From: JBAYGJ01 sp041649335
GTDB taxonomy: Bacteria; Patescibacteriota; Patescibacteriia; UBA10025; JAHIVO01
Direction of reading: 5' to 3'
Length of the DNA: 50,472 bases
Assembly: GCA_041649335.1 (NCBI GenBank)
Contig: JBAZNF010000007.1
Location: forward strand, 1 to 50,472
Shown here: positions 20,877-29,695 of the stretch, in pieces
Layout of the letters: each line of letters starts with the position of its first letter
Numbering within the stretch: position 1 is the stretch's first letter
Program-made: the position numbers and the translations under genes
The notes under the pieces: model-generated
Databases searched by the model: none
What the model saw: the letters and a program-made list of their open reading frames with translations, nothing else
Told to the model about the DNA's origin: nothing

Positions 20877-23090
20877 TTAACGTTTAAACATTTTCAGCCA
20901 GCCAAACGTCTGTTCGGCCGCATTGATGATGACGTCCAGGACGGACTGCTCTTTTTGGGGGGTCAGGACGGTTAACGCTTTTGAGACGGCGGTCGCACCG
21001 CTTGAGTCAATGCTTTCCACCTTAAACTGGTAGACTGCGCCCGGGTCAAAGGCGGTCACGACAACGATATGCCGACGCGTATACGAGTCATCCGACGGAG
21101 TTTTTTCCGGAAGTTCGTCCGTGGCATTGCCGACGCCCTTGCGGTAATACACGCGGCTGGTAGCCGGTTCGTTAGTCGTCCAGGAAATAATGGTCTGGAC
21201 CTTGCTGTCCTTGCCGGTCGACAGGGCGGAATTTGTCTGAATCTGCGTAATCAGCGGAGGGGCGTTTTCCGTATCGGTTGAGAACGCGTCAATGGATTTC
21301 GTGGCGACGGTCCCGTCGGCCACCGTACTTTTCAGCTCGATGTCATAGACGGTACCCGCTTCAAGGTCGGGGACGCTGATTTGGTGGATCGTGGTCGGGG
21401 CAGTATCGCCGAGGGCCTTGGTTTCGTCGACCATCTTGATATTGTTGCGGTACGGGATGTACTGGACGAGTGAATCAGAGTCTACGTTTGTCGTCCAGCG
21501 GAAAACAACGCTGTCGCCGCTGGTTTTGTCAATAGTGTAGTTTGATATTTCAAACGGCCGGTCCTTTGTGCTGAAGGAGAAGTCGATGGATTTGGTTTCT
21601 TGGCTGACCTGTGTCTTTGAGCGGATCTGGTAGTGGTAGACCGTAGCCGGCTGGAGGTTGGTCAGGATGACCGTATGGTTGGTCGTGTACGTGTTGGGGT
21701 CGCCGATGAGCTGGGGATATGGAGCATTAGCGTCCTGCTGGAATTCGGCGGCTGTTGCCAAGGCCACGAGGGAGTTGGAGTCCTTGTCTGATGTCCAGGA
21801 GACCGTCGCGCTGGTGGATGTCGTTTCGACCCGTGGTTCCCCGGCAATGGCGGGCGTGGGCAGGTTTTTGGCCAGGTCCTGGATGAACGCGTACTGGTCC
21901 TGCAGGGTTGATTCGAGGGTATTGGTGTCAGCTTTTTGTGACAGTGTTGACAGGAGGTCGTCCTTTTCCTTGATGATGTCCTGCAGTGACTGGTTGGAGA
22001 GTTTGGACGACGGGACGGTTTGTACGGTCGCGTCAGGGGAAATGGCAGTATTTTTGCTGGCATCGACGGACGTGACCCGGTAGTGGTAGACCGTATTGGC
22101 GTCCAGGGCGCTAATGTCCAATGAATGTTTGGTGGTGTATTCCCAATTGCCGGTGATGTCCCCATAATCGGTGGTAGTGCCGTACTGGATGAAGCTGTTT
22201 GATTCTTCGTTGGTGGTCCAGGTAACCGTCACTGATCCGTCGGTATTGGCTTTGCCAGTGACGGCGGTAATGGTCGGCGCGGTGATGTCCAATGATTGCG
22301 TCCGCGCCTGTTGCTCTCGCAGTTGGACGTCCGATTCCTGGGTCAACGTTTCCAGTGTCGTAAAGGAGTTTTCCGTGCTGGCGGTGACGTTACCGGAGGC
22401 GTCCGTACTGGAAACGATGAAGTAATATTTTGTCGTGTTCGTCAGGCCGGTCAGGAGGATATAGTGGGACAGGTTCAGGGACGAATCACTGTCATTGCTG
22501 ACGGTATAAGCGCCCGTGGCCGTGCCGTACTGGATGGCCCCCGTGGCTTTTTCGTCGGTGATCCAGTGGACGACCGCGGTGGTATCGGCAATCGGGCTGA
22601 CTGAGATAGACGAAATCACCGGCGGCACCAGGTCGTTTGACGTGGTCAGGCTGTAGTAACTGCCGGCGTTGTTGTCGACTGTGGCGCCGGATCGGACGTA
22701 GAAGTAATATTTTGTAGCCGCCGTCAAGCCGCTGACCGTCATGCTGTGATTGGTGACCAATGGCGAGCTGATATGGAGCTCGGTCTGTCCGGACATGTCA
22801 GCATGGGTTGAATATACGACATACGAATCCGAGGCGGCATCGGTAATCCAGGTGATGGTCGTCTGGGTATTGTATGTCTCCTGCACGGAGACGGTACTGA
22901 TGACCGGGTTAGCCGGATCGCCGGCAGCCTGGAGCGTGGAGGTATAATGGAAGAAAATAAATACGCTGGCCGCCAATACGGCGAAGCAAAACGAAATGTA
23001 GGCGGCATGGTAGATGGCCATGGCCTGACGCCGCCGGATTTTTTTATCGGCTGCCGGTGGTGATTTTTTTTCGGCTGGTGCTTGTTTCAT
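20877..23090 (-). CDS. membrane-anchored fibronectin type III repeat protein
   Basis: A 737-residue surface protein. Residues 1-25 are basic/cytoplasmic, ~28-50 a membrane anchor, and the rest extracellular. Six FN3-like domains are visible from their repeated TxTWxTdxxSdSxVxY and YxxxVxSxDxsGN strands (starting near PVISTVSV, PPVISSISV, PTITAVTG, PRVETTST, PFEISNYT and PPLITQIQ). A helical/coiled insert (SLQDIIKEKDDLLSTLSQ...) separates domains three and four. Such domains mediate adhesion or spacing at the cell surface. It lies 8 bases after the permease gene, so it is likely handled with the ABC pair. No catalytic motif. Confidence 0.82.
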   Translation of the reverse strand: MKQAPAEKKSPPAADKKIRRRQAMAIYHAAYISFCFAVLAASVFIFFHYTSTLQAAGDPANPVISTVSVQETYNTQTTITWITDAASDSYVVYSTHADMSGQTELHISSPLVTNHSMTVSGLTAATKYYFYVRSGATVDNNAGSYYSLTTSNDLVPPVISSISVSPIADTTAVVHWITDEKATGAIQYGTATGAYTVSNDSDSSLNLSHYILLTGLTNTTKYYFIVSSTDASGNVTASTENSFTTLETLTQESDVQLREQQARTQSLDITAPTITAVTGKANTDGSVTVTWTTNEESNSFIQYGTTTDYGDITGNWEYTTKHSLDISALDANTVYHYRVTSVDASKNTAISPDATVQTVPSSKLSNQSLQDIIKEKDDLLSTLSQKADTNTLESTLQDQYAFIQDLAKNLPTPAIAGEPRVETTSTSATVSWTSDKDSNSLVALATAAEFQQDANAPYPQLIGDPNTYTTNHTVILTNLQPATVYHYQIRSKTQVSQETKSIDFSFSTKDRPFEISNYTIDKTSGDSVVFRWTTNVDSDSLVQYIPYRNNIKMVDETKALGDTAPTTIHQISVPDLEAGTVYDIELKSTVADGTVATKSIDAFSTDTENAPPLITQIQTNSALSTGKDSKVQTIISWTTNEPATSRVYYRKGVGNATDELPEKTPSDDSYTRRHIVVVTAFDPGAVYQFKVESIDSSGATAVSKALTVLTPQKEQSVLDVIINAAEQTFGWLKMFKR

Positions 23091-23098
23091 GAATCGAA

Positions 23099-24310
23099 TT
23101 ATTTATATCGGAGGGCTTCCAGTGGGTCAATATTGGCAGCGCGCCGGGACGGGAACAGCCCGGTCAGGAATCCGACAAAGGTCGAGAAGCCGATGATGAC
23201 GGCGATAAACCACAATGGCCGGTAAAACAGGTTGAGCGACTGTCCGCCGAAACTTTTAGCCAGTAGGTTGATGCCGATATTCGCCAACACGCCGCCTAGC
23301 GTGCCGATCAGGACGCCGCCGACTCCGCCCAAGAAGCCCATGCTCATCGATTCAATAATGAACATCTTGCGGATGTCGCTGCGCGTGACGCCGAGCGAAC
23401 GCATGATGCCGATTTCATTGATACGCTCCAGTAGGGCAATGGTCATGGTGTTGAACATGCCGATGGCGGAGACAATCAGCGCGATCAGGCCGAACAAACC
23501 CAGGATAATCTGGAGAACTCGGAAAATTTGGTTGGCCTGGGTGATGACGTCGGAGAGCGAAGTGACGATATAACCCTGGTTTATGATCTGTTCGCGAATG
23601 CCGGTCGCCTGGTCCTGGCTGACCACTTTTACCTTGATGGAGTCGAACGATGAAACAGCGGACAGACTCTGGACCATGCCCATAGGCACGTAGACGACGC
23701 TGGACACTGGGTCATCGATTACCCCAGTGATTGTGAACGGCTGGGGGAAGGTGACCGTGGTCGTGACTGGCGTGCCATCGTCGTTAATCTGTTCTGCGGA
23801 CTGGATATTCAGGGTCAGGGACATTTTTTTATCAATCATATCCTGCGGCGGAACGTTGAACAGTTTTGCGGTAGCCGTCGAGATCACCAGGTTGGCCTCC
23901 GTATCCGCGGAAAAAAGCGTCCCATACGCCGCTGACGTGCCATTGAGCCGAAAAAACGGTGGATCGACAACCCGGATGATCGAATCACTGGATAGGTCCT
24001 GGTACCCAAGCTGGCCGGAAACGTTTTTTAGCCGGGCAATTTCTGTCACGCCCTCGATTGTGCCGATTTTGTCCACGTTCTGCTGGTTGAGGCCGATCAG
24101 GCCGGAGGAGCCGGGACTTACGTCCAGGCTGAGCAGCGCGTCAGCAGTGGTGATCTGGCTCAGGATGACCCGTTGCATGCCATAGCCCAACGACACCAAG
24201 AACAGGACGGCGCCGATGCCGATGCTGACGCCTAAAATTGTCAGGAACGTCCGCATTGGGCGGGTCGTGAACATCCTCGTTGATAATGTCAGGAGATCGC
24301 TGATTTTCAT
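23099..24310 (-). CDS. MacB/FtsX-like ABC transporter permease
   Basis: A 403-residue four-helix permease: N-terminal helix (MRTFLTILGVSIGIGAVLFL), a ~220-residue outer MacB-type periplasmic core domain, then three C-terminal helices with ERINEIGIMRSLGVTRSDIR as the coupling segment and a SRRAANIDPLEALRYK end. Such mechanotransmission transporters drive work outside the membrane (lipoprotein handling, peptide or toxin export) instead of classical import. It starts 3 bases after the ATPase stop. Cognate substrate possibly the FN3 protein, by context only. Confidence 0.88.
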   Translation of the reverse strand: MKISDLLTLSTRMFTTRPMRTFLTILGVSIGIGAVLFLVSLGYGMQRVILSQITTADALLSLDVSPGSSGLIGLNQQNVDKIGTIEGVTEIARLKNVSGQLGYQDLSSDSIIRVVDPPFFRLNGTSAAYGTLFSADTEANLVISTATAKLFNVPPQDMIDKKMSLTLNIQSAEQINDDGTPVTTTVTFPQPFTITGVIDDPVSSVVYVPMGMVQSLSAVSSFDSIKVKVVSQDQATGIREQIINQGYIVTSLSDVITQANQIFRVLQIILGLFGLIALIVSAIGMFNTMTIALLERINEIGIMRSLGVTRSDIRKMFIIESMSMGFLGGVGGVLIGTLGGVLANIGINLLAKSFGGQSLNLFYRPLWFIAVIIGFSTFVGFLTGLFPSRRAANIDPLEALRYK

Positions 24311-24313
24311 AAA

Positions 24314-25696
24314 TTATCCGGAAAATTTACCCAGCATAAGCAGTTCGAAATGTTTGGCCATCTTGCGGGCGATGCGGCGGTCCAAGCACGGGCCGGCCGG
24401 TACGGCCGCGTGCAGGAGATCACCCAGCTGGTCCTTGTCGATTTTATTGGCGAGGCGCTGGGAAATAACCTTATCCATGGCTTGGACCTGGCGCTGGTCA
24501 TGCAGGTCGACGGCGAACGTTTCCAGCAGGTAACTGCGAGCTTCGGCAGCCTGCTTGTCCACGCCACGGACCTTTCCTTCGCGCTGGTCCTTTTCCTTTT
24601 TCTGGAGGACGCGGATTTCTTCCAGGACGCGCTCGATTTTCTCCCCCAGCTTGACGGCGGTGCGTTTGTCCAGCTCGATACCCCCTTCGGCAGCCGGCCG
24701 GTCGAGGAACGAGACTAGCCGGTCTTTGTCTTCCAAGCTGGAAAGCATCATCTGTTGGACCTGTTTTTCAATTTTATTCAATTCTTCGGCAGACATGCCG
24801 GTCAGCACTTCGGCGACGACCTGTTTGGCCTTGAAGGGGATAAGCAAGCCACCAAGCTGTCCCGGAGCGATGCCGGAATAGGTGCGGATCAGCAGTTCAA
24901 GCTCTTTGGATACGTTTGGCGCAGTTTTAGCCCCCCAGCCCTCTTCCACGGCCGGAGTAATGGCACTATTGACCTTGATGTCGATAATTTTTCCGTCTTT
25001 CATGTAAAAGATACGGTGGGCCAGGTTCAGGTGGGACGGATCATGGGTAACTAGGATGATGGTCTTGTGTTGTTCGGAGTTCAGTTCGCCGATCAATTCC
25101 ATGACGTCGCGGGAAGACTTGGAGTCCAGGTTGCCGACCGGCTCGTCCGCCAAAACGATCTGGGGGTCATTCATCAGCGCCCGGCAAATGGCGACTCGCT
25201 GCTGCTGGCCGCCGGACAATTCGGAAGGGATCTTATCCGCCTGGCTGCCGACCTCAAAATGTTCCAGCAGTTTTTTCGCTTTTGCCATTCGCGCGATGCG
25301 GTCAGCCTGGATGGCGATTTGCGGCAGGACGACGTTTTTGATGATGGACAGGGAATTAATCAAGTAAAAAGCCTGGAAAATCATGCCGATTTTTTTCTGG
25401 CGGTATTCGGCGATTTCATTTTTTTTCAGCTTGGCCACGTTTTTGCCGTCCACGACAATATCCCCGCGGGCATGGGTTTCCAGGCCGGCGATGGAATACA
25501 GCAGGGTTGATTTGCCGCAGCCGGACGGGCCGAAAAAGACGATAAATTCGCCGGGGTATATTTTCAGGCTGACATCCTGCAGCGCCTTGACCTCATTAGA
25601 CCTGCCCATAAAATAGGTGACGCTCAGGTGGTTCACCTCGATAATTGGTTTGATATCCTCCGTGGTTTTTGATGTTTCTTTGGTTTCTTCGAGCAT
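24314..25696 (-). CDS. ABC transporter ATPase (LolD/MacB type) with C-terminal extension
   Basis: A 460-residue protein. Residues 18-240 form the ATPase: Walker A GPSGCGKST (56-64), signature LSGGQQQR, Walker B IVLADEPVGNLD and the H-loop VTHD. The remaining ~215 residues, absent from ordinary LolD/MacB ATPases (~230 aa), are helical and charged, with no recognised domain; they may regulate ATPase activity or dock a partner. First gene of the operon ATPase-permease-FN3-104 aa-58 aa-phosphatase. Promoter geometry implies a leaderless mRNA starting at ATG 25696. Confidence 0.88.
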   Translation of the reverse strand: MLEETKETSKTTEDIKPIIEVNHLSVTYFMGRSNEVKALQDVSLKIYPGEFIVFFGPSGCGKSTLLYSIAGLETHARGDIVVDGKNVAKLKKNEIAEYRQKKIGMIFQAFYLINSLSIIKNVVLPQIAIQADRIARMAKAKKLLEHFEVGSQADKIPSELSGGQQQRVAICRALMNDPQIVLADEPVGNLDSKSSRDVMELIGELNSEQHKTIILVTHDPSHLNLAHRIFYMKDGKIIDIKVNSAITPAVEEGWGAKTAPNVSKELELLIRTYSGIAPGQLGGLLIPFKAKQVVAEVLTGMSAEELNKIEKQVQQMMLSSLEDKDRLVSFLDRPAAEGGIELDKRTAVKLGEKIERVLEEIRVLQKKEKDQREGKVRGVDKQAAEARSYLLETFAVDLHDQRQVQAMDKVISQRLANKIDKDQLGDLLHAAVPAGPCLDRRIARKMAKHFELLMLGKFSG

Positions 25697-25702
25697 GACA
25701 TT

Positions 25703-25731
25703 ATTATAATGAATTTCGCCATTTTTTTCAA
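25703..25731 (-). promoter_or_regulatory. promoter giving a leaderless mRNA (ABC operon)
   Basis: Minus strand TTGAAA (25726-25731), 17-bp spacer, perfect TATAAT (25703-25708); the expected start coincides with ATG 25696. Confidence 0.7.
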
Positions 25732-25743
25732 CTTTTGCTGAAT

Positions 25744-25771
25744 AAAAAAGGGGCGTGCTTATGCACGCTCC
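25744..25771 (-). terminator. intrinsic terminator of the three-repeat gene
   Basis: Minus strand GGAGCGTGC-ATAA-GCACGCCCC then TTTTTT. The left arm includes the last codons and the stop of the gene. Confidence 0.75.
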
Positions 25772-26190
25772 AATTCAGGCGTCGGATTAGCCCAGACCTT
25801 CAGGAGATGTACGTACGCCTCCTTGCCAGTCGGGTAATGATGCAGCGCTTCGCCGGCGAACCAGCGATTTTCGGGCGACTGAGTGATCAGCCAGGCATTG
25901 CGGAATTCCTCGCCGAACCGTTTGTTGTAATATTCAAACGCTTCACGGTATGACGGGTTGTGGCCGAGCTGGACGCCGGCTAACAAACGGACCAGGGCGT
26001 CTTGGGCGATTTGCCATTCAATCCGGAACCGTTCGGCGAACACCTCCGTATAGTATATGAATACTTCTTGTTCGGTCGGCTCATGTCCCAGCACCACTCC
26101 AGCCATTAATCGGTAATGCTTCTGTTTGGCGAGTTCCCATTGGATCTGGAGGAGTATAGAAATTTCCTGGCAATTTGACGTTCGGCTCAT
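25759..26190 (-). CDS. orphan protein made of three ~40-residue repeats
   Basis: A 143-residue protein starting MSRTSNCQEI, with AAGGAGG six bases before ATG 26190. After a short lead, three tandem repeats share the pattern (I/A)xWxxxxxxxxRxxAGxxLxHxPtxxEaxxYyxxxFxexFR; examples are RLMAGVVLGHEPTEQEVF and RLLAGVQLGHNPSYREAF. Each probably forms two or three helices, so the protein should be a small all-helical solenoid. No signal or membrane helix. Single gene with promoter and terminator. Function unknown. Confidence 0.65.
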   Translation of the reverse strand: MSRTSNCQEISILLQIQWELAKQKHYRLMAGVVLGHEPTEQEVFIYYTEVFAERFRIEWQIAQDALVRLLAGVQLGHNPSYREAFEYYNKRFGEEFRNAWLITQSPENRWFAGEALHHYPTGKEAYVHLLKVWANPTPELERA

Positions 26191-26228
26191 TGTCCGCCTC
26201 CTTGGGTGTAAAAAAAGTACTTTGCGTA

Positions 26229-26256
26229 AGTGTACTATGCGTATACCATAAGTCAA
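26229..26256 (-). promoter_or_regulatory. promoter of the three-repeat gene
   Basis: Minus strand TTGACT (26251-26256), 16-bp spacer, TACACT (26229-26234), placed just after the preceding terminator. An AGTAC/GTACT inverted repeat surrounds the start region. Confidence 0.65.
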
Positions 26257-26262
26257 GAGACC

Positions 26263-26286
26263 AAAAACCGCCAGGAGTACTGGCGG
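26263..26286 (-). terminator. intrinsic terminator of the sigma/DUF5667 pair
   Basis: Minus strand CCGCCAG-TACTC-CTGGCGG then TTTTT. Confidence 0.8.
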
Positions 26287-26307
26287 GTGAGGCACATGGT
26301 CCCGAAA

Positions 26308-27423
26308 CTAGTCTCCCGATTCATTTATATTTCGGTTCTGGTCTTGGTCGTCCTGACCATTGGCGGAGCTTCCCTGATCGGCGTTTTGGCTCCCGCTGCT
26401 GGTATTACCGTTAAAATTGTAGTTAAAGTCGTTGTTGACGCCGTTATTATAGTTACTATTATAATTATGTTCGTAGTTGAGGTTGTTATTCTGGTTAGTC
26501 AGGTTAGGGGTATTCGTATCGGTGTTGATATTGGCCGGCGTTTCCTCCGATCCCGGCGTATCATCCGTTTCTGTATCTGCCGTACTGCTGTCATCGGCGG
26601 TCACTCGGATGAGCGCCCTGATGTCATCAGTGCCCAATCCGGTCCGCTCCTGGACAGAGGCGATGATAGCATCGTTGTCCGTGGTATTAAGTGTGTAGCG
26701 GATTTCCTGGCTATGAAATTTTATAATAACGGTTGTTTGTCCGTTTTTGGTTGTTGCCTCGATTTCAACTTCACCAACGGCATTTTTTACCCTGTTTTTC
26801 ACCTCTTCCCGTTGGCGTTCGGTAAAACGGTTCTGGAGCTCAAGAAGTTTTTCCTCCACGGTGTTCAATGCTTGGCCAGCCCTGGTCTGGCTGCTTTCCT
26901 GATTTTCCTCCTGGACGCGGGCGATTACCTCGGCGGCGTTCTGCAAAGCCTGTTTGGTATCTACGCTAGCCTGCTGGGCGTCCGCAATCCGTCCGGCCTC
27001 AGTCAGATTTTTCTGTTCGTTTTCACGTTCGGCGGCGAATTTCACCAGCATATTCGCCTTGGATGTATCGCTGAAAGCGAAATTATACGTGACGCGTTCA
27101 ATCGCGCGATCAACGGGGTACAGGGCGTCGCCCGGCTTGGCTTGGTCGGCGGCGATAGCCGTGCCAGTACCGGTAATTATCAGAGCGATAGCGATGATGA
27201 CTGGGATCATGGGTCGTAATATTAGTTTATTAAAAAATGAGCGGTTCTTTATAAATTTTTCTTCAGTTGCGTGGGGAGACGTATCAATTTGGGATTGCCG
27301 GAAAGCGACCAAGACAGTATTTTTTAACCGTTTTACTTTGGTTTGCGGCAATTGGTCGTCCAGGGAATGTTTGAATAACACGCCGAAGTCAGTAGGTTTT
27401 TTATGGTTGGTCGGTTTGTTCAT
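26308..27423 (-). CDS. DUF5667-type membrane protein paired with an ECF sigma factor
   Basis: A 371-residue protein: cytoplasmic N-terminus (1-70), one membrane helix (~MIPVIIAIALIITGTGTAIA), then a helical outer region opening QAKPGDALYPVDRAIERV, the DUF5667 hallmark, with KANMLVKFAAERENE helices. The last ~90 residues are low-complexity, rich in Asn, Tyr, Asp and Gly. In many bacteria DUF5667 genes sit next to ECF sigma genes, and the protein may act as an anti-sigma-like sensor. Its start overlaps the sigma stop by 23 bases. Sensor role inferred from pairing. Confidence 0.75.
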   Translation of the reverse strand: MNKPTNHKKPTDFGVLFKHSLDDQLPQTKVKRLKNTVLVAFRQSQIDTSPHATEEKFIKNRSFFNKLILRPMIPVIIAIALIITGTGTAIAADQAKPGDALYPVDRAIERVTYNFAFSDTSKANMLVKFAAERENEQKNLTEAGRIADAQQASVDTKQALQNAAEVIARVQEENQESSQTRAGQALNTVEEKLLELQNRFTERQREEVKNRVKNAVGEVEIEATTKNGQTTVIIKFHSQEIRYTLNTTDNDAIIASVQERTGLGTDDIRALIRVTADDSSTADTETDDTPGSEETPANINTDTNTPNLTNQNNNLNYEHNYNSNYNNGVNNDFNYNFNGNTSSGSQNADQGSSANGQDDQDQNRNINESGD

Positions 27424-27982
27424 AATTAAATGAGTACTCCGGCATTAAAGATTTGAGTTTTTTTATTGCACGGTGCTTGAGCACGCGAGCATGCAGACTG
27501 GAAATTTTCATGGCATGCGCCGCTTCACGAAGGTTTAATCCTTCAAGTAAAGTCAGCTGCAGAATGGTTTGGTAGTTTTCCGGGAGTTGGCGCATTTGAC
27601 GGCGTATCATTGGTATTCTGGAATCATAGTCCGGATTTGTGGTGTCGGACTGCATCCTGGTGTATTCGTCGGGGCTGACTTTATCAAACGGAATGTTGTT
27701 TGCATGACGGCGGTAATAGTCAATCAGGCGGTATCTGGCGATGCTGAACAGCCACGATGAGAAGCTGATGCCGGCACGCGGGTGATACTGGGGGAGCGAC
27801 CGAACCATTTCAAGGAAAGTTGTCTGTGTCAGATCTTCCGCGTCTTCAGCGGATCCGACACGGTAGGCATGGAACCGATAAATTGCCTGATGATAGCGCT
27901 CAAAAAGTTCGCCCATGCTGAACTCGTCGCCGGCCTGAGCATGCGCTACCAGTTCAAGTATTTTGTTTTTTTCTGGATCCAT
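27401..27982 (-). CDS. ECF-type RNA polymerase sigma factor
   Basis: A 193-residue sigma-70 family protein with only regions 2 and 4. Region 2: DLTQTTFLEMVRSLPQYHP and FSSWLFSIARYRLIDYYRRH (core binding and -10 recognition). Region 4: LPENYQTILQLTLLEGLNLREAAHAMKIS, a helix-turn-helix for the -35. ATG 27982 lies immediately after a TATACA-like element, so the mRNA may be nearly leaderless; a TGTAAC-like -35 suggests possible self-control. Followed by the overlapping DUF5667 gene, its likely regulator. Confidence 0.9.
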   Translation of the reverse strand: MDPEKNKILELVAHAQAGDEFSMGELFERYHQAIYRFHAYRVGSAEDAEDLTQTTFLEMVRSLPQYHPRAGISFSSWLFSIARYRLIDYYRRHANNIPFDKVSPDEYTRMQSDTTNPDYDSRIPMIRRQMRQLPENYQTILQLTLLEGLNLREAAHAMKISSLHARVLKHRAIKKLKSLMPEYSFNYEQTDQP

Positions 27983-28057
27983 GCGTATGTATAATCGTTG
28001 GAATACACGAAACGTTACACCTGTCAGTGTATCATATCCTCAAAATGCGGTCTGGTA

Positions 28058-28086
28058 TTGACTCATCGGTCCGGATGGTGCAAGAT
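28058..28086 (+). promoter_or_regulatory. promoter of purD
   Basis: TTGACT (28058-28063), 17-bp spacer, CAAGAT (28081-28086). Confidence 0.55.
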
Positions 28087-28131
28087 GATCTAATTGCCCT
28101 TTAACTACCATATATCAGGAAGGAGTTTTTC

Positions 28132-29433
28132 GTGAGCAAATTGAGAGTTTTAGTGGTTGGCAGCGGCGGGCGCGAGGATGCGCTGGCGTGGGAATGTTTA
28201 CGTACATCGCGTGATACGCTGGAGATGTACGTCGCCCCCGGCAATGCCGGTACCCAATGCTATGCCACCAATGTACCGATCAAGCCGACGGATACCCGGG
28301 CCCTCCTGGCTTTTGCCACGGAACATCAGATTGGCCTGACTATTGTCGGTCCGGAATTGCCTCTGGTTACTGGCATCGTGGATGAGTTCCGCGGGGCTGG
28401 CTTGAACATTTTCGGTCCGACCGGCAACGCGGCCCAGCTGGAAGGGTCAAAATGGTTTGCCAAGCAGCTGATGCAGAAAATGCGTGTACCGACCGCGGCG
28501 TATCGGGTGTTTACCGAATACGCGGAAGCGTGGGAATACGTGTCCAGGCAGGAATTCCCGCTGGTGATCAAGGCTGACGGTTTGGCGGCTGGCAAGGGTG
28601 CCGTAGTGTGTCAGGATGTCCAGCAGGCGATAGCCGTGCTGGAAGACATGATGGTCGAGAAAAAATACGGTGAGGCTGGAGCGACAGTCGTGATCGAGGA
28701 ATGCTTATGCGGTCAGGAAATGTCCGTATTAGCCCTGTGTGACGGCAAGAATTTCAAATTGCTTCTGCCGTCCCAGGACCATAAGGCGGTCGGTCGGGGC
28801 GATACCGGACCGAACACCGGCGGCATGGGCGCCATCGCTCCGGTTCCGTGGGTAACGGGGGAGATGACGGACCGTATCAGCCGGGAAATATTCCAGCCGA
28901 TATTAGCGGGGATGGAGTCGTCAGGGATGCCATTTTCCGGCTGCCTGTATGCCGGGCTGATGATGACCGCGGACGGACCGAAAGTCCTGGAGTTCAACGT
29001 CCGGTTCGGCGATCCGGAGACCCAGGCAATATTACCATTATTGAAATCCGACCTGACGCAGCTTCTGCTGGCCTGTACGAATGGCACTCTCGCCGAGTGT
29101 TCATTGGAATGGAAGCCGATGTCCGCCGCCTGCATCGTCCTGGCTTCCGGCGGGTATCCTGGCGAGTACCGGACCGGGTATGACATTCGCGGCATCAACG
29201 ATGCCAAGGACTGCTTGCCTGGCGTGATCATTTACCATGCCGGTACGGCCCGCGGTACGGAAAGCGGCTTGTATGAGACGGCCGGGGGACGCGTCATCAA
29301 CGTGACTCATGTGGCCCCCCAGCTGGAAGATGCAATCGCCGGCGCGTACAAGGCGGCCGGGACTATCCATTTTACGGGCAAGTATGTCCGGCCGGACATC
29401 GGCGCCAAGGCGCTGCCGAAAGTCAGTATTTAG
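28132..29433 (+). CDS. purD: phosphoribosylamine--glycine ligase
   Basis: A 433-residue ATP-grasp enzyme joining glycine to phosphoribosylamine, the second step of purine synthesis. Marks: N-terminal VLVVGSGGREDALAW, FPLVIKADGLAAGKGAVV (ATP-grasp), HKAVGRGDTGPNTGGMG, and EFNVRFGDPETQ (metal/ATP site). GTG 28132 has AAGGAG six bases upstream. It stands alone with promoter and terminator; no other pur gene is in the window, and many CPR genomes have incomplete purine pathways. Confidence 0.95.
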   Translation: MSKLRVLVVGSGGREDALAWECLRTSRDTLEMYVAPGNAGTQCYATNVPIKPTDTRALLAFATEHQIGLTIVGPELPLVTGIVDEFRGAGLNIFGPTGNAAQLEGSKWFAKQLMQKMRVPTAAYRVFTEYAEAWEYVSRQEFPLVIKADGLAAGKGAVVCQDVQQAIAVLEDMMVEKKYGEAGATVVIEECLCGQEMSVLALCDGKNFKLLLPSQDHKAVGRGDTGPNTGGMGAIAPVPWVTGEMTDRISREIFQPILAGMESSGMPFSGCLYAGLMMTADGPKVLEFNVRFGDPETQAILPLLKSDLTQLLLACTNGTLAECSLEWKPMSAACIVLASGGYPGEYRTGYDIRGINDAKDCLPGVIIYHAGTARGTESGLYETAGGRVINVTHVAPQLEDAIAGAYKAAGTIHFTGKYVRPDIGAKALPKVSI

Positions 29434-29457
29434 GAGGGATTGTTCACAGCGAATACA

Positions 29458-29487
29458 ACGGTTGCCAATCGGCAGCCGTTTTTTTAA
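29458..29487 (+). terminator. intrinsic terminator of purD
   Basis: ACGGTTGCC-AATC-GGCAGCCGT followed by seven T. Confidence 0.85.
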
Positions 29488-29511
29488 TTTCCCGCTCGTG
29501 GATGGGGCATA

Positions 29512-29695
29512 GAGATCCCTCGTCATGATGTTCCTCGGGATATTTTTTCCAGAAAATTTTTTGCGCTGAGACTGAGGGGATCCCTCGGCATCGCTTTAGC
29601 TATGCCTCGGGATTGTTACCTCTTGCGAAATTTTCATCACCGATTTTTTCAGTTCAAGGTAATATTATCGGTTCGAAAATTTCGAGAGGTAACAA
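29512..29695. repeat. REP-like intergenic repeat, copy 2, with a long hairpin
   Basis: Contains GATCCCTCGTCATGATG plus TTCCTCGGGAT (29513-29541), a related GATCCCTCGGCAT/ATGCCTCGGGAT unit (~29579-29612), and TTACCTCTTGCGAAATTTTC (29616-29635). The last pairs with GAAAATTTCGAGAGGTAA (29675-29692) to form a ~19-bp stem. The same modules occur at 6607-6693 in the other order and without the closing arm. With the flanking terminators this accounts for the 370-base gap between purD and the next gene. Confidence 0.65.

Noticed and set aside
26230..27219. 329-codon plus-strand hydrophobic frame
   Set aside because: Antisense to the Asn-rich DUF5667 gene; Asn codons read in reverse give Val/Ile/Leu, creating a false membrane protein.
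29640..29690. GGTTCGAAAATTTC as a tRNA T arm
   Set aside because: The bases are one arm of the long repeat hairpin with TTACCTCTTGCGAAATTTTC; no acceptor or anticodon stems surround it.
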